A stretch of 64,000 nucleotides of DNA from Lycium barbarum (lineage: Eukaryota; Streptophyta; Magnoliopsida; Solanales; Solanaceae), in the NCBI RefSeq assembly GCF_019175385.1, contig NC_083339.1:81952120-82016119 (forward strand), given 5' to 3'. Both the position numbers and the translations under genes were made by a program. This document shows positions 48,703-60,948 of this stretch, in pieces (the first letter of the stretch is position 1; every line of letters begins with the position of its first letter). Under the pieces are notes generated by a model. It searched no databases. It was not told the DNA's origin and worked only from the letters and a program-made list of their open reading frames with translations.

Positions 48703-51700
48703 GGAAGCTGCATGACATTTAGGATGTTACCTTTCTTTCATATCTAAGATCGTGCGATAGAGCCCAGCCATAGGAAATGAAATTCCTTATACTAACCTTT
48801 GATTTCAGCTGAAGAACGACATTGATAGAAGAAAGCGACTGATGATATTGGCAGTTACAAAGTACACAGGTAAGTAACGGTGCGAAAGAGGTATGTCAGG
48901 TAAGGTAAGATTATTGAAATATGATTGACATGTAAAGTTGAAGAATAAAAGGGGAGGTAGATAGGAAGGTATAACAGGATGGATCGTTAAAGGATCAGGT
49001 ACGTCTCGAGGTGCGATATGTGAGGTAAGTTTCGACCCCTTTATACTTTTTACTTGAAATTGGGAGCCCTCTGTGGCTATGACATGATATGATATATACG
49101 TATATATGTTGGCCCTATGAGGCATTGTTGGTATTTCCTGCATACAGGTTTTGGGATAGTAAGAAGTACAGGGGGAACTCTGCCCAAATTTTCCCAGAAA
49201 TAGAAAAGAGAGAATGAGATATAGGTTCATAATATGTCTTGAAAGTCGATACCGATAGGGTAAATTTATTATGTTGGATTGAAGCTTTACGAGATACCCT
49301 CCGTGTGATCCGTAAGAGGCACCATTCTTACTTGGGAAATTTTATTTCGAAGAAGCATATATGAGCAGTAAAGTTTGGAATTCATTTGAATGGACTAGAA
49401 TACTTTCCAGTCATATTTTACCTTAAAAAAGGCTCATGTTGAAGAGTAAAAACGTAGACAATTAAGTTTCACTTTATTGGAAGAGTACAAAGCATACGGC
49501 AAGTATTTTGTAAACTAAATAGTTCGTTCATGACAAAAAAAAAAGGGAATTCTGAGGGTAAACTATGTGAATTAAGCGATAGAAGTCTCGCGGTGCTTGA
49601 CGGATTCTAGTTCTTCTTGTGTGGTTTCGGAGGACGCTTCATGGTGACGTAACCTTGGAGTGGGAGTGCTCTTGTGTTCTTTGAGTTTATTAGTTTGTAA
49701 TCAACTAATTGGAGATAGAATTTGTGGAAGGAAAACTTAAACTTGTGGGCTGTCTAGGATCATGTGTTCTACATATTGTTGATGAAATGCTAGGACAATT
49801 TGGAAGGGCTTGTGATACTAAGGGATGGTTTAGAAAAGGTGGCAAATCTTAACAGAAGGTTATATTGAGGAATCGACTGAACTGATGAGCAGGGATAAGT
49901 CATGACGAGTTCACAGTTAAAAGGAGTAATAGTATGACTGAGATAAAAGTACGGAGAAGGAGGAATTATGACAAGTCATGGGAGTATTGATAAGACAACT
50001 TGTGAGTTATTAAGGATAGGATTGATCAGAAAGGGTGACGGGTTAAGTACGCCTAGTCCACAGAGTGCAATTAAAACATAGTAAGAATCATGAATAAGGT
50101 TAGGAATTGTTACGTTATAGGATGGATTATGAACAGGGTGTAATGTGAATACCATAAGGATTGTTATAGAAATGAGTAAAGCCTTGCAAGGAAGTAACTA
50201 AAGGATATGAAGTGATCAGTGTGAAACGGAAAAGCAAATATAGAACAAAAAAAAACTTACAAAGTCCTATAGGAAAAGTTCATAATAGAGATCAAGTGGT
50301 AACGAAAGTGAAAGCGAGCACGGGAAGAGAAGGAGTTAATGGAAAGAAGAGGATAAGAAGAAAGCGAGTGGGATTATAGTGTAGCAATCTGTTATGACGT
50401 GTATAGCTAAGAAAACCAGTAATATAAGCGACAGAATTGTGAAAGACAAAACTAAAGAAAGATGAGCAACGAGACAGAATGAAAGCCAGAAATGACTAGT
50501 GTGATAAGAACAAATAGGGATGAACAGAATATGTTTTGAAAATGAGAAAGGGGTTATGTAGAAGTAGTGTTTTCTGAAGGATACAGGAGTAGCATGAGAT
50601 TTCTTGTGCACAAAATAAAAGATGGACATAGACTGAGAAATGATAAGGGGATACTAAAGGATGCACCCAAGACAGACAAATTAATTGAGTACGAGTATAG
50701 AACGAAAGGGAAATATATAGCTATGAACTTAAAGGTGGATTATGAGGACAAAGTGATAAGACAAGACTGTCATTAAAAGGAACTCGATATGATTTTGAGT
50801 AAGTTAGAAGTCAATACTAGGTATACAACAAGGGTGTAAGAGCATAAGGCATAAAGGAGTACTGCGTGTATATGACTTCACCTCGGAAATAGGGGAATCC
50901 TTAACGGACAACGACTGTAGGCCTGAAGGACAAATAAGGTATTGTAAACCTAGTAAAGGAAACATATGATACAGGTTGGGATAAAGATAACGTTACAACA
51001 GATCATTGAACAATTATCCTCGAAATATAAGTGCTACCCAGTTAAGAATTTGGAATGACTGCAAGTACAGATCCTCAGATGAGAGTTTACACTATATATA
51101 GAAAGGTTCTTGTCGCTTGGTGATTTTGTTAAGGTCTCGTACGAGGATAATAACGTTATAGGTTATAGAAAAAGACGTGGGTATGGTACAGTATACCAAG
51201 TGAATAGGAAAAAGGATCGAGTGAATTTGAGATTAGAGATAGGGACATAGAGCGGAATATAAACGGATACTGGTATAGGTACACCCTTAAGGGGGGAAGC
51301 AGACAAAAAGAAATGCAAGTATAAGATGGGAACAATTGGGACTACAATATATTTGGTATGGATACTTAAATTTCAGGTGAGATCTCTTGCCGAAACAAGT
51401 TAATGAAGATCTAAAAGCCAACAATCAATGGATAGAATTCAGGATGGTATTTGAGACAGTACTAAGAATTATTGGTAAAAATTTGGGATAATACAACATT
51501 AGAAGGTGGATGCTTATAAAAAGGAAGAATACGACCAGAAAATGATAACAGTAACTTAAGAGAAATTATAAAGAATAGCAATGCAATACTAGATTAGAGG
51601 TTAAGACATTGACAATGGGGTTACTTGCTAAGGATACTGTAACTTATAAGTAGCGAAGGAGAAAGGATAGGAAATCTCCTATAGTAGGATATGAGAAAAG

Positions 51701-53052
51701 CAAATGGTGAATAAAGGAATGGAAAGGAGCATGACAAGATAGAACGTAACTGAGTTTTAGTACAAATAAGATATGCAAAACAGGATGAACCAGGAGAAGG
51801 AAGGACTATGACTAAGATTGGATATACTTTATACAAGTTGAATAAGAGTAGTTATGCAATCTACGAATATTTGTATGCTAAGAATGAGACCAAGTGTGTA
51901 CTTGATAATAAGAGTAAGGATTCAGTAATAATAATGTGGTTACGATATTTCGGGCGCATTAAGGAAAGATGTAAAAATGGTTTAAGCCAAAGTACCGAGA
52001 TAGGATTAGTACTGAGGGCAGAAGCCATAGTTGAGCCCCGATATCAATTGAAAGATACAAGCGAAGAATGTAAGGTCTGCATAAAGACTAGTGAGACGAC
52101 GCTAAGGTATTTCTCGACCTGATTTGAGCACCTTCATATGTTCGTGTAAAGATTGCAACATACTGTACGACAGGAAAACTAGAAACAAAATCTGAGTAAA
52201 GGGGCAATAGAATATGCCTAAAGTGTTACAAGTTGGGTTAAGAGAAATTTGAAATAGCTTAAACAAGATGAGAAGGACGAGCCGACTATTAGAAGACAGT
52301 GAATTTATATGTCAAATCAAGAACACTTTCGGAGTTATACCGATTGATAATAGACAGAGCACAGAGCGGCTATGTGGAGTTATAAAATGAGGGAACTTCA
52401 GCGCTACTTGGTAGCCAACTGTAAAGATCGAGATTAAGAGCTAAAAGCAAAATGATAGTTAAAAAGAAAGCTGAGAAGTGATACCTGAGACTGAAGATTC
52501 TAGAATATAGACTGGAACAACAGGGCAATATAATGTTATTGGAGTAAAATAATGTTACATCCTGGGAAATGTCGTTTTATTCGTAGAGTCTGTGAAGGAT
52601 CTACAAGTTACCGGAGGTATGGAATACTCCTAGAATTGTAAAGTCTAACAAATCGATGAGGGATGTCTACACGTTTACAAGATCTTATTTCAAGATTAGA
52701 AGGTAAAGTGAAGTGAACGATATATCATCTTAAGGGGGTAACTATAGAAAAGGAAAGAGTCGAGTTATAACTAAGTGCACCATGAGTACAAGTCTGAATC
52801 AATCAGTGACAGTATGCAGACAAGAGAAAAAGTAACATTTCAGCAGAAGAACTCGCAATACAACTGACAACCAACTGCGAAATAAAAAAGAAAGTAAAGA
52901 CAATGACGTGGAATTATTATCTCGAGAAGCAACAGAAAAAGGAAGTATTACAGGAATGGTTACGTAGAGATCTGAAATGCATTATAACAGATTGAAGGAA
53001 ATCGGCCAATGAAAGAGGCATGTGAGGAGTATAATTCAGTAAGAGAACATTT
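48703..53052 (+). other. Non-coding interior of element D
   Basis: Purine-rich, with stops in all frames. An acceptor-like CTTTGATTTCAG lies at about 48798-48809. Blocks matching R (reverse strand) occur throughout, including 50567-50776 (a 69-codon frame starting MFSEGYRSSMRFLVHKIK at a GTG) and a purine tract at 51283-51300. I treat the frame as unproven because R and D differ in it at many amino-acid positions. Confidence 0.75.
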
Positions 53053-55426
53053 AAGGAAATATTGGAGATTAGGAACTAATTAATTATGATTAGATTATTA
53101 AGTGGGATTAGTTATTAATTAAGAGTAATTGAGTTAATTAATTATACCATCAAGGTGGGCCCCACCGAATTTGAGTATAAAAAAAAACAAAGAGGTGATA
53201 AAATAAAATTTAATGGATGACATTATAGTGGGGCACGTGTTCCTTGCATGGACAATAGATATATAGTCGTCTTGATGACTAACAATGACTATTCATTCCA
53301 TTTACAAATTTCACTCAATTGTGAACTAAAAGAAAATCATAGCCATGGCTGCCTAGCTTCGGCCATGGCAGCCAAACATAAAAAAAAAATTGTTTTAATT
53401 CTAAGGTTATTTGCAAGTCCAAGGAGGTGATAGAAACATTGGTTATTGAATTGAGGAAGAAGAAATTGTGAAATTGTAGCAGTCAAGTGTAGAAAATTCC
53501 TCCGAGAAAATTAAGGTAAGATTTTCTTGTTTTGTAGTATAATTGTATTAATGGTGTTGTAATGGAAGGATTAAAATTGGATTGGATGAAATTGGAAGTA
53601 AGAAATTGCATGAAATCGTTGTTATACGAAAGTGTGGGATGAAAAGGATTAAAAAGGGTTATTGGGTTGTTAGAATTGTTTATGGGCTGAATTGTAAGGA
53701 TTCTATATGAATATTGCTATTGTTGTCATTGTTGGTATTTCTGTGTTAACAGGAGGATAATTGGAAATTCGGGTTAGGCGAATATATAGGGGAAATGCTG
53801 CCCGATTTTCGTTAAGTCCTTAACTAATGAAAACCCTAATCGAGAAAGTATAAGTTAAAGAATGAGTCCAACAAGCAATGGGCTATGGATTTACGAACTA
53901 AAAATTATAGTTACTAACAATAGCGTTACTTTTATATTAAATAGGCTAAAGGGGCGACGAAGTGAACGAGATTACGATTAATCGTTAACAGGTATGTAAA
54001 GCTGTCCCTTCTTTCTTTTGGCATATCTTAGATTTATGTGATGAATTATATGAACTTTGGGGTAATTCTATTCATAAGTCTTGAGTGTGATTCATGATTC
54101 TTATTCACTTCTTGATGTTAGAACTCTTAAGTGGTTGAGTTTCCCTTGAGTCCTCTATACGTTGGATAGTAGTTGATGTGTAAAAGTTCCTATTCTTAAA
54201 GACTATATAATGATTAATGTCCTTGACTTCTAATAGTTGTTTCACATTATCTTGATACATGACACATGATTCCTGAGGCTCTATTTGATATAGTTCTTAT
54301 TGGCATTCAAAGAGTACTTACTATGACTTTTGTTGACATTCGAGTGTTAGTTAGTCCACTTATTTTGTTGAGTCTCAGATGATGATGTAGTTGCATATGG
54401 TTGCTCATGATATTCTACTCGTGCTTACTGTTATTATATCATTCACCGAGTCCCGGGCCGAGTATGTTATCGTGCACAGTTTCACTACATTATTCATCGA
54501 GTCCCTCACTAGAGGGCCGGGTACGTTATATGATGATATGATGATGTGATGATACGATGATATGATTATGGCACTGAGTCGCATGATCGGCCGGGTACGG
54601 TATACGTGTACACGACTTTATTCACCGAGTCCCTCACTAGAGGGCCGGGTACCGTATATGTATACGATGATATGATGATATGATTGTGGCACCGAGTCCT
54701 ATAATTGGCCGGGTACGGTATATGATAATGATATGCATGATTTTGTTTCGTAAGGCACAGGTACAGTGATTTCTTGATTATTATACTTGTTTCTGGTAAT
54801 CTCTACTTCAGTTATGATCTTTCTTATTGTATTTCATGCTTTATATACTCAGTACATATTCCGTACTGACCCCCTTCCTTCGGGGGGCTGCGTTTCATGC
54901 CCGCAGGTACAGATAGTCGGTTTGGTGACCCTTCAGCATAGGACTTCTACTCAGCTGTCTTGGAGAGCTCCGTTATTCCGGAGTCTAGACTCTTGGTTCA
55001 GATCTTATGATGTATATGTATATGTTTATCCAGGGGTATGGCGGGGCCCTGTCCTGTCATATTTCGCTATCGATACTCTTAGAGGTCTGTAGACATATGT
55101 GTGGGTTGTGTATAAGTTTGTTCAGCTGTGTCTATACGATGTGTTGTAGATATTGATATGTAGTGGCAGCCTTGTCGGCTTGCGTACGATATTGATATGT
55201 AATGGTAGCCTTGTCGGCTTGCTTATCATACTATGTGTTGATTAGTTGTGACTCCTCAGGAGACAGGTCCTCCGAGTATATATATATGGTAACTTTATGA
55301 ACCCTTGGAGTTGTTATGCAAGTTTCCATATTGTTTCATGGATTCGGTTTGACTATATCTAACAGGTACGTATATGAGTGTCCATCTCGGGCACTAGTCA
55401 TGGCCCCACGGGGTTGGGTCGTGACA
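53053..55426 (+). repeat. 3' LTR of element D, 5' end deleted
   Basis: Homology to the 5' LTR starts at GGAAATATTGGAG (equivalent to about 46331). This copy has two more minisatellite sub-units near 54575-54660 and about 40 bases near 53945-53985 that the 5' LTR lacks. Donor at 53992, acceptor module at 54864-54906. Confidence 0.9.
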
Positions 55427-55431
55427 AGAGA

Positions 55432-56031
55432 CATAGCAGAATTTGTAGCTCAGTGTCCAAATTGCCAGCAAGTGAAAATCAAACAACAAAAGCCAAGAGG
55501 ATTATTGGAAGCAATGGAAATCCCTACTTGGAAGTGGGAAGTGATCAACATGGATTTTGTAGTGGGATTACCTCGTTCTCGAGGCAAGTATGATCCCATA
55601 AGGGTGATCCTGGATAGACTCGAGAAAGAAGCTCATTTTCTTCCAGTCAGAACCGCATATTCAGCAGAAGATTATGCGAGGCTATATCTCAAAGAGATTG
55701 TGCGAGTCCATGGTATACCGATATCCACTATCACAGATAGAGGAGCGTAATTTACAGCCATGTTCTGGAAATCCTTCCAAGAAGGTCTAGGTACTCAAGT
55801 GAAGCTTAGCACGGCATTTCATCCGCAGACCGATGGATAAGCCGAAAGTACCATTCAGACCTTGGAGGATATGCTATGAGCATGTGTGCTAGATTTTGGT
55901 GGTAGCTGGGATGATCACTTACCTCTGATTGAGTTTGCATATAACAATAGCTATCATTCCAGTATCCAGATTGCTCCCTATGAAGTTCTATATGGAAGGA
56001 AGTGTATATCTCCAATTGGTTGGTTTGAAAT
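55432..56031 (+). pseudogene. Integrase catalytic core of element A
   Basis: Resumes after D with IAEFVAQCPNCQQVK (second half of the HHCC zinc site). The core follows: Asp in NMDFVVGLP (about 55553), Asp in TDRGA (about 55736) and Glu in AEST (about 55844), the DDE triad that joins element DNA to the host genome. Stops are seen after TDRGA (55748), before AEST (55838) and after TLEDML (about 55877). EFAYNNSYHSSIQIAPYE and SPIGWFEI close the fragment, cut at 56031 by another LTR. The chromodomain end is not in the window. Confidence 0.92.
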
Positions 56032-56189
56032 TGTCACGACCCAACCCCGTGGGCCATGACTAGTGCCCGAACTGGACACCCGTATCCGAACCTGTTAAAA
56101 TATAATCAAACTGAATCTATGCACAATATGGAAACTTGCAAAAGAACTCCAACGGTTCATAACGTCATCATATCTGTATATTCAGATAA
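56032..56189 (-). repeat. End fragment of a D-type LTR, reverse
   Basis: TGTCACGACCCAACCCCGTG at 56032 is the reverse complement of a D-like LTR end. It follows the last 160 or so bases of that LTR and is then cut by element F at 56190. GAAAT (56027-56031) is a possible left target duplication; the right side is not in the window. Confidence 0.85.
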
Positions 56190-59100
56190 TGTCACGACCC
56201 AGCCCCGTGGGCCGCGACTGGTGCCCTTCTGGGACACCCCAAACGAACTCACACCCAGATCATCCTAATCAGACTCGTCCAATCTCAACGTACGTTATTC
56301 GAACTCAACATCGCAATCAGACATCTGCCGAACACTTATTCTAAGCAGTCGCCCGTACAGATCAGACAAATTTACAAATCAGAAAGGAGGCGGAATATAC
56401 TTCGCCAAATTTCACACACACACATCAGAGGGGTGGCGGAATGTACATCGCCCCCAAATGCATACACACACATACAAACTCAGAGGCCGTCTTGGCCATA
56501 GTAGCGTACGGGCCGCTCAAGAACGCAAAACAGACTCACATGCGAACACACCGGACCCACGACCCACAAATCTGACTACAGGCCTCTAAACAAAACAGAA
56601 CATATGAACATATGACGGGACAAGGCCCCGCCGTACCCACACATCCACAAATGTACCGAACACACACATACAACAGAAGATATGTACCAAAAGTAGGCTC
56701 CGAATCAAGGGGAGCTCTCCAACACAGCAGAATGAGTAGCCTAAACTGGAGGACCACCCAAACGAGCTTCTGTACCTGCGGGCATGAAACACAGCCCCCG
56801 AAGAAACGGGGGTCAGTACGGGAGAAGTACTGAGTATGTAAAGCAGAAGGTACAGAAATCACAAACACAGCTGGAGTCAGAAAGAACAAACACACCGTCA
56901 ACGTAAACAAAGCAAACCTGTGCGGGAGGCGAACGTACAAATGCAATCAAATCATGTATAGGGTTTAGGAACCTGGTCACCCCCCGACGCTGGTGCCACA
57001 ACACATCATAACTCCAGAAGTTTTCAAATCTCCGTACAGTCTCCAGACACATCATATCACACACACATCACATCATCAGAACATATCATATGACATATCA
57101 CATCATAACTCCATAAACGGTAACCGGCCCTATGGCGAGGCCTCGGAAACCGTAACACATCATGACTCCCGAATATGTTATGGCGCGCACGATCACAAAG
57201 TCAGCCCGGGTACCGACGAACGAAATCATAGCAGACAGCACGAACAGAGTAGTGCAGAAACCATATGCATATCAAAAATAATTTACCGGACTCAACATAT
57301 AGTTTACATATAGGTATATACCGACGCCAGAAGGCTCGGAGTAGGAATCAGATTAAGCAAAATTTGCGGGTAAAAGGTACGAAGTTCCAACTGCCAAATC
57401 TTTAGAGAAAACTGTTTATAGGTCATGTTCCGAAAACCTCACATTATTCAAAGTACAAAACGTTCACTAATGGCATAGGAAGTTTCAAACGCAGCATTGG
57501 GTCATAAACAAACTATCGCTGATCATAGCGGACGCAAACGAACCAAACAAACCGAATAAGGGGAGCCTTGGGGCTCGCGAGCCCACCTCGAGTCAAATTG
57601 AGGCGGCGGACGCAAATCACAGACTTTAGGCTCCCTAGAGCCATCTACGAAAGTTTCGGAGAGTTTCGGACACAACAACAAAAGTTATGACGATTCGAAC
57701 ATTCTTTGGACCAAATGCAACAAAAGGGTTCAATTGCGCTGGATGAATAGTACCCAAACTTGAACCTAAATTTCCAAGAGCAGAGTTACCCCCGAGATTC
57801 CGATATTAACCTAGTATGACTAGGACATGCCAAAAGAATGATAGGTAGGCTTTACATACCTGGTTGGCGCCTTACGCTTCTCAAATCGCAATTCCCGTTT
57901 CGTCCAGAAACTGCAAATGGTCACTTTTACCAGTTACTATTCATGAGAATTAACATTTTTGTCTTTGGGCTATATTTGGCTACCGAAATTTCGGCAGCAC
58001 TTCCCCTATAAATCTAACACCCCCGAGACTTAGCTCGGCTCAAAATACAACGACAACAACAGCCCAAACATCATTAAACCATACAAACCACAATCATACT
58101 ACGTTAACTTCAAAATTCCACTTTAATACATAAGTTGGCAAATTCTTGATTCAACTTCAAAATTCCAAATCTATTTCCACATTAGCCCATTCATTCACCA
58201 TTCCCAATTATTCAAACACACTACATACAAGTTCCAAATCACATACAAACATCCCCAAAGTTCACTACCTTCCAATTTTCATTCAAAACACCAAAAATTA
58301 CGATGAACGTTCTAACTTGCGTCGTTTCATTCCAAATTCGTTATCATCAACCATAAATCTTATTTAAGGTCTTTAGTGTCATAAATATACTATGATATAC
58401 ACAAATATACCAAATGTATACGCTTTCCGATAACGTCCGAAATTATTTTCTAGCACCAACTTAATTCTTTAATCGATCCTTTACGACATAAAGATCACAA
58501 CAACACATTATTCAAACTAAACAAGATAAAATTCTTATGGCTTGCACCACATGGAACTCACGGCCAACACACCCTTTTTACACACACACACCATGCACAA
58601 ACACAACCTCATCCCACAATCTTGACACTAATCCAATCACTAACACATATATATATCCATTTCATAACATTAAAACATAAAAATCTTACCTTTTTCTTGA
58701 ATTTCCGACTTGTCGCAAACGTCGCTCTTCCTCCAAACTACTTGTATCACGTCGGAGAGCGTCTTGAGCACTTTACAACTATTTAAAAGTCAAGATTTTT
58801 GGAGCAAGCACAAGGCATGGGAATTATTTTTTTTTCCTTTTTCTCTACACGGCCGAGAGGGGTTTTGGTTGGAGTCAAGTTGAATTGTGATTTTTCTTGC
58901 TAAGTCCAAGGGGAGAATTGATATATATCCACTCATAGGTCATGTGCATAGCACATGACCTTAATGAAATGGGCTTGGGCTTGCCCCCCTTGGCCGGCCT
59001 CTTCAAGGACTTGGGCTTCAATTTCTTGTTGTCCAAACTTGGCCCAATTCGTGAAATGTCCCGTTTTGTAATTCCCGAAACTAATTTCTAAAATTCCAAA

Positions 59101-59246
59101 TTTACCCTCGGCCTTCCCCGAGGTCTTGACATCAATGATTTCATAATCAACATGAGCATAGCAACTTGAATCAAATTATTTCCTCAACACACACAAGTCT
59201 TATTTATTTCTTGATTTCCCGTTATACGAAAATACGGGACATAACA
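56190..59246 (-). repeat. 3' LTR of element F
   Basis: 3,057 bp; minus strand TGTTATGTCCCG at 59246 to CGTGACA at 56190. Same family as solo LTR C. The predicted intron donor is at about 57859 and the acceptor module at 56776-56818, both minus strand. Open frames of up to 136 codons here lie in non-coding LTR. Confidence 0.95.
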
Positions 59247-59282
59247 TTCTCCCCCCCTTAAGAACATTCGTCCTCGAATGTT
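59247..59282 (-). promoter_or_regulatory. Polypurine tract and hairpin (F)
   Basis: The minus strand reads AACATTCGAGGACGAATGTT (59282-59263), then CTTAAGGGGGGGAGAA next to the LTR. The inverted repeat is intact. Confidence 0.92.
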
Positions 59283-59559
59283 GAATCGAACTCATGGGTG
59301 TCGTACTACTCCGGGAGGGTTCTCTTGATAGTTGTCCTTTATTGATTTCTCCGACATGGCTTCTTTACCAATACTAGGGTAGATTTTTCGCATCACCGAT
59401 CCAAATGCCTTCATAACACATTTTCTCATATTCTACGTAATCACCGAACCATACGCCATATTCTTGTAACAGACGAACGCTTTCCAGACGTCATCGTCAA
59501 TATCATCTTCTTTTCACACTCCTGAGTTTCCTTACCACATAGTCGTAATCTCACTTTAC

Positions 59560-60080
59560 TTCATATCAGACACATCATACCAAACAGATTCAGAACTAAA
59601 ACCGGACGGATTCATAATCGGAGGCAGAGATACCCAACTATGGCGGACGGATTCGTAGTCAACATCAAAGGTACGGAAGCATATCAGACACATCTGAGAT
59701 CGGAGTCAGACGTACAAAGGCGTATCAGATGAATTTGTAAGCAGAATCAGACACACGAAGATATACTAAACAGATTCACAATCGAAATCAGACGTATGGG
59801 ATCATATCGAACAGATCCGAATTCAGAAGCGAATATACAAAATTGTTTCATACAAAGTCGTGATCAGTCAAACCGAAGTGTATCAAACACACACGCGGTC
59901 AAAATCAAACGCACCGAAGCATATCAGACGGATTTATATCCAGAGTCAGACCCACGGAGGTGTGCCAGACAGAAACGGATTCAGAATCAAACGCACAAAA
60001 GGTTCATCGGACGGGAACATAGTCGAACTCAGAATTACAGAGGCGTACTAGGTAGAGCCTCATCGGAATTGGAAGTGCAG
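59560..60080 (-). repeat. Degenerate tandem repeat in F interior
   Basis: About ten units of 40-55 bases share AATCAGACG, a TATCAGACGGATT-like core and a variable spacer (plus-strand reading, clearest at 59640-60010). Frames through this array are repeat translations, not genes. Confidence 0.75.
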
Positions 60081-60559
60081 AAGAACCACAGATAGATTGT
60101 CAATTTAGGATCACATCATTCACATTAAGGCTCCAATAATTCATGAGAATTTCCTTTTTATTTGCAAACTCACTCATCAGTCGTCACACAATTTACCTTG
60201 CGTCTTACGTATCGACTCCTTCAAAAATTCCAATTACTCACACTGCTTATCCTTTGTTTATCACAACATTAGTTTCCGGGGCTCGGCTCTTAGCCCTCAT
60301 AGGCAGCAAATGAGAATCATACACACACATACACATACATATACACATACACACGTTTACTCACACCTTACTGGCGAACATCTCTGACTATTATTCAAAT
60401 TCGTTCAATTTCCCAAGAGGTGTTGTACCCTTTCCTTTTTGCCCATTTAGTCCGCCTCGTTCCGCGCGACTCTCGAAAGGGCACTAACTACTTCACACAC
60501 ATCCTATTTTCCTTTGGTTACCCCAAGTTTTCATTTACCTTAATCATACTTACACTTGT

Positions 60560-60677
60560 GCAAAATTTTGCGTTACTTCCCAGGGGGTCACCCATCCCAG
60601 AATTGCTCTGGCTTGAGCACGCTTAACCCTGAAACTTTTACACATTTTGACGCGTTAGGGCTGATATAATTTCGCCA
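60560..60677 (-). other. 5S rRNA-derived segment inside F
   Basis: On the minus strand, from ATATCAGCCCTAACGCG through GGGTTAAGCGTGC and GGATGGGTGACC to CCTGGGAAGT, this aligns without gaps to most of plant 5S rRNA and to E1 2343-2460. The C-box region is best kept. A TTTT run lies shortly downstream (about 60555-60558 region), the minimum pol III stop signal. Sense orientation relative to F. Confidence 0.85.
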
Positions 60678-60948
60678 ATTGCCTCGCACGACCTTTGTCA
60701 CGTAATTTTAGGCCAAACGGGGTCTTAGCAAATTTTTCGGAAATTTTTCGTAGCGGGTCCCACTCTGACCCAAAGAGGTCGTTTGCTTTTCTGGCTGTGA
60801 GGTCTATTGTTCTAGTCTTCCAAATCCCATATATTTTCCTCCCACATGTACAGATAACTGCCTCGGATATTTTCATTAATTCGGATTCTTACCTTACCTT
60901 TACTGACATACACAAAAAAAGTATATCTCATAATACTGAGGTACAAAC

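Larger units (their letters stand above)
46185..55426 (+). mobile_element. Element D: large non-coding LTR retrotransposon
   Basis: TGTTATATCCCG at 46185 to CGTGACA at 55426, between AGAGA repeats (46180-46184, 55427-55431), splitting the A integrase. The 5' LTR is 2,423 bp. The 3' LTR has lost about 145 bases at its start together with the polypurine tract, so this copy can no longer transpose. No gag or pol motif was found in its 4.4-kb interior. Confidence 0.93.
12895..56031 (+). mobile_element. Element A: old chromovirus gag-pol element, duplicated and multiply interrupted
   Basis: A own sequence is found at 12895-15548, 24505-25078, 37316-39706, 43151-46184 and 55432-56031. Between these lie B, R (with solo LTR C), the R solo LTR and D. 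The first two blocks and the third are two copies of the same LTR-leader-gag segment, showing a tandem duplication. Gag and pol carry stops and frameshifts throughout. Motifs of reverse transcriptase and integrase fit Tekay/Del chromoviruses. The 3' end and 3' LTR lie beyond the window. Confidence 0.85.
59283..60948 (-). other. Non-coding interior of element F
   Basis: Follows gag on the minus strand. Stretch 60850-60440 matches E1 2225-2600, including the 5S-derived segment. 60080-59560 is a degenerate tandem repeat. 60310-60365 has CA-rich simple sequence. No RT, RNase H or integrase motif is present. Confidence 0.8.

Noticed and set aside
50567..50776. 69-codon frame in D with a 65-codon match in R
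   Set aside because: Conserved as DNA, but amino-acid changes outnumber silent ones and the start is not ATG in D; I kept it only as a conserved patch.
56993..57313. 106-codon frame repeated at 63434-63754 and on the other strand at 28187-28507
   Set aside because: Present in all three because they are copies of one LTR; it crosses the LTR minisatellite-like part, has no domain and runs antisense to the LTR in F and C.
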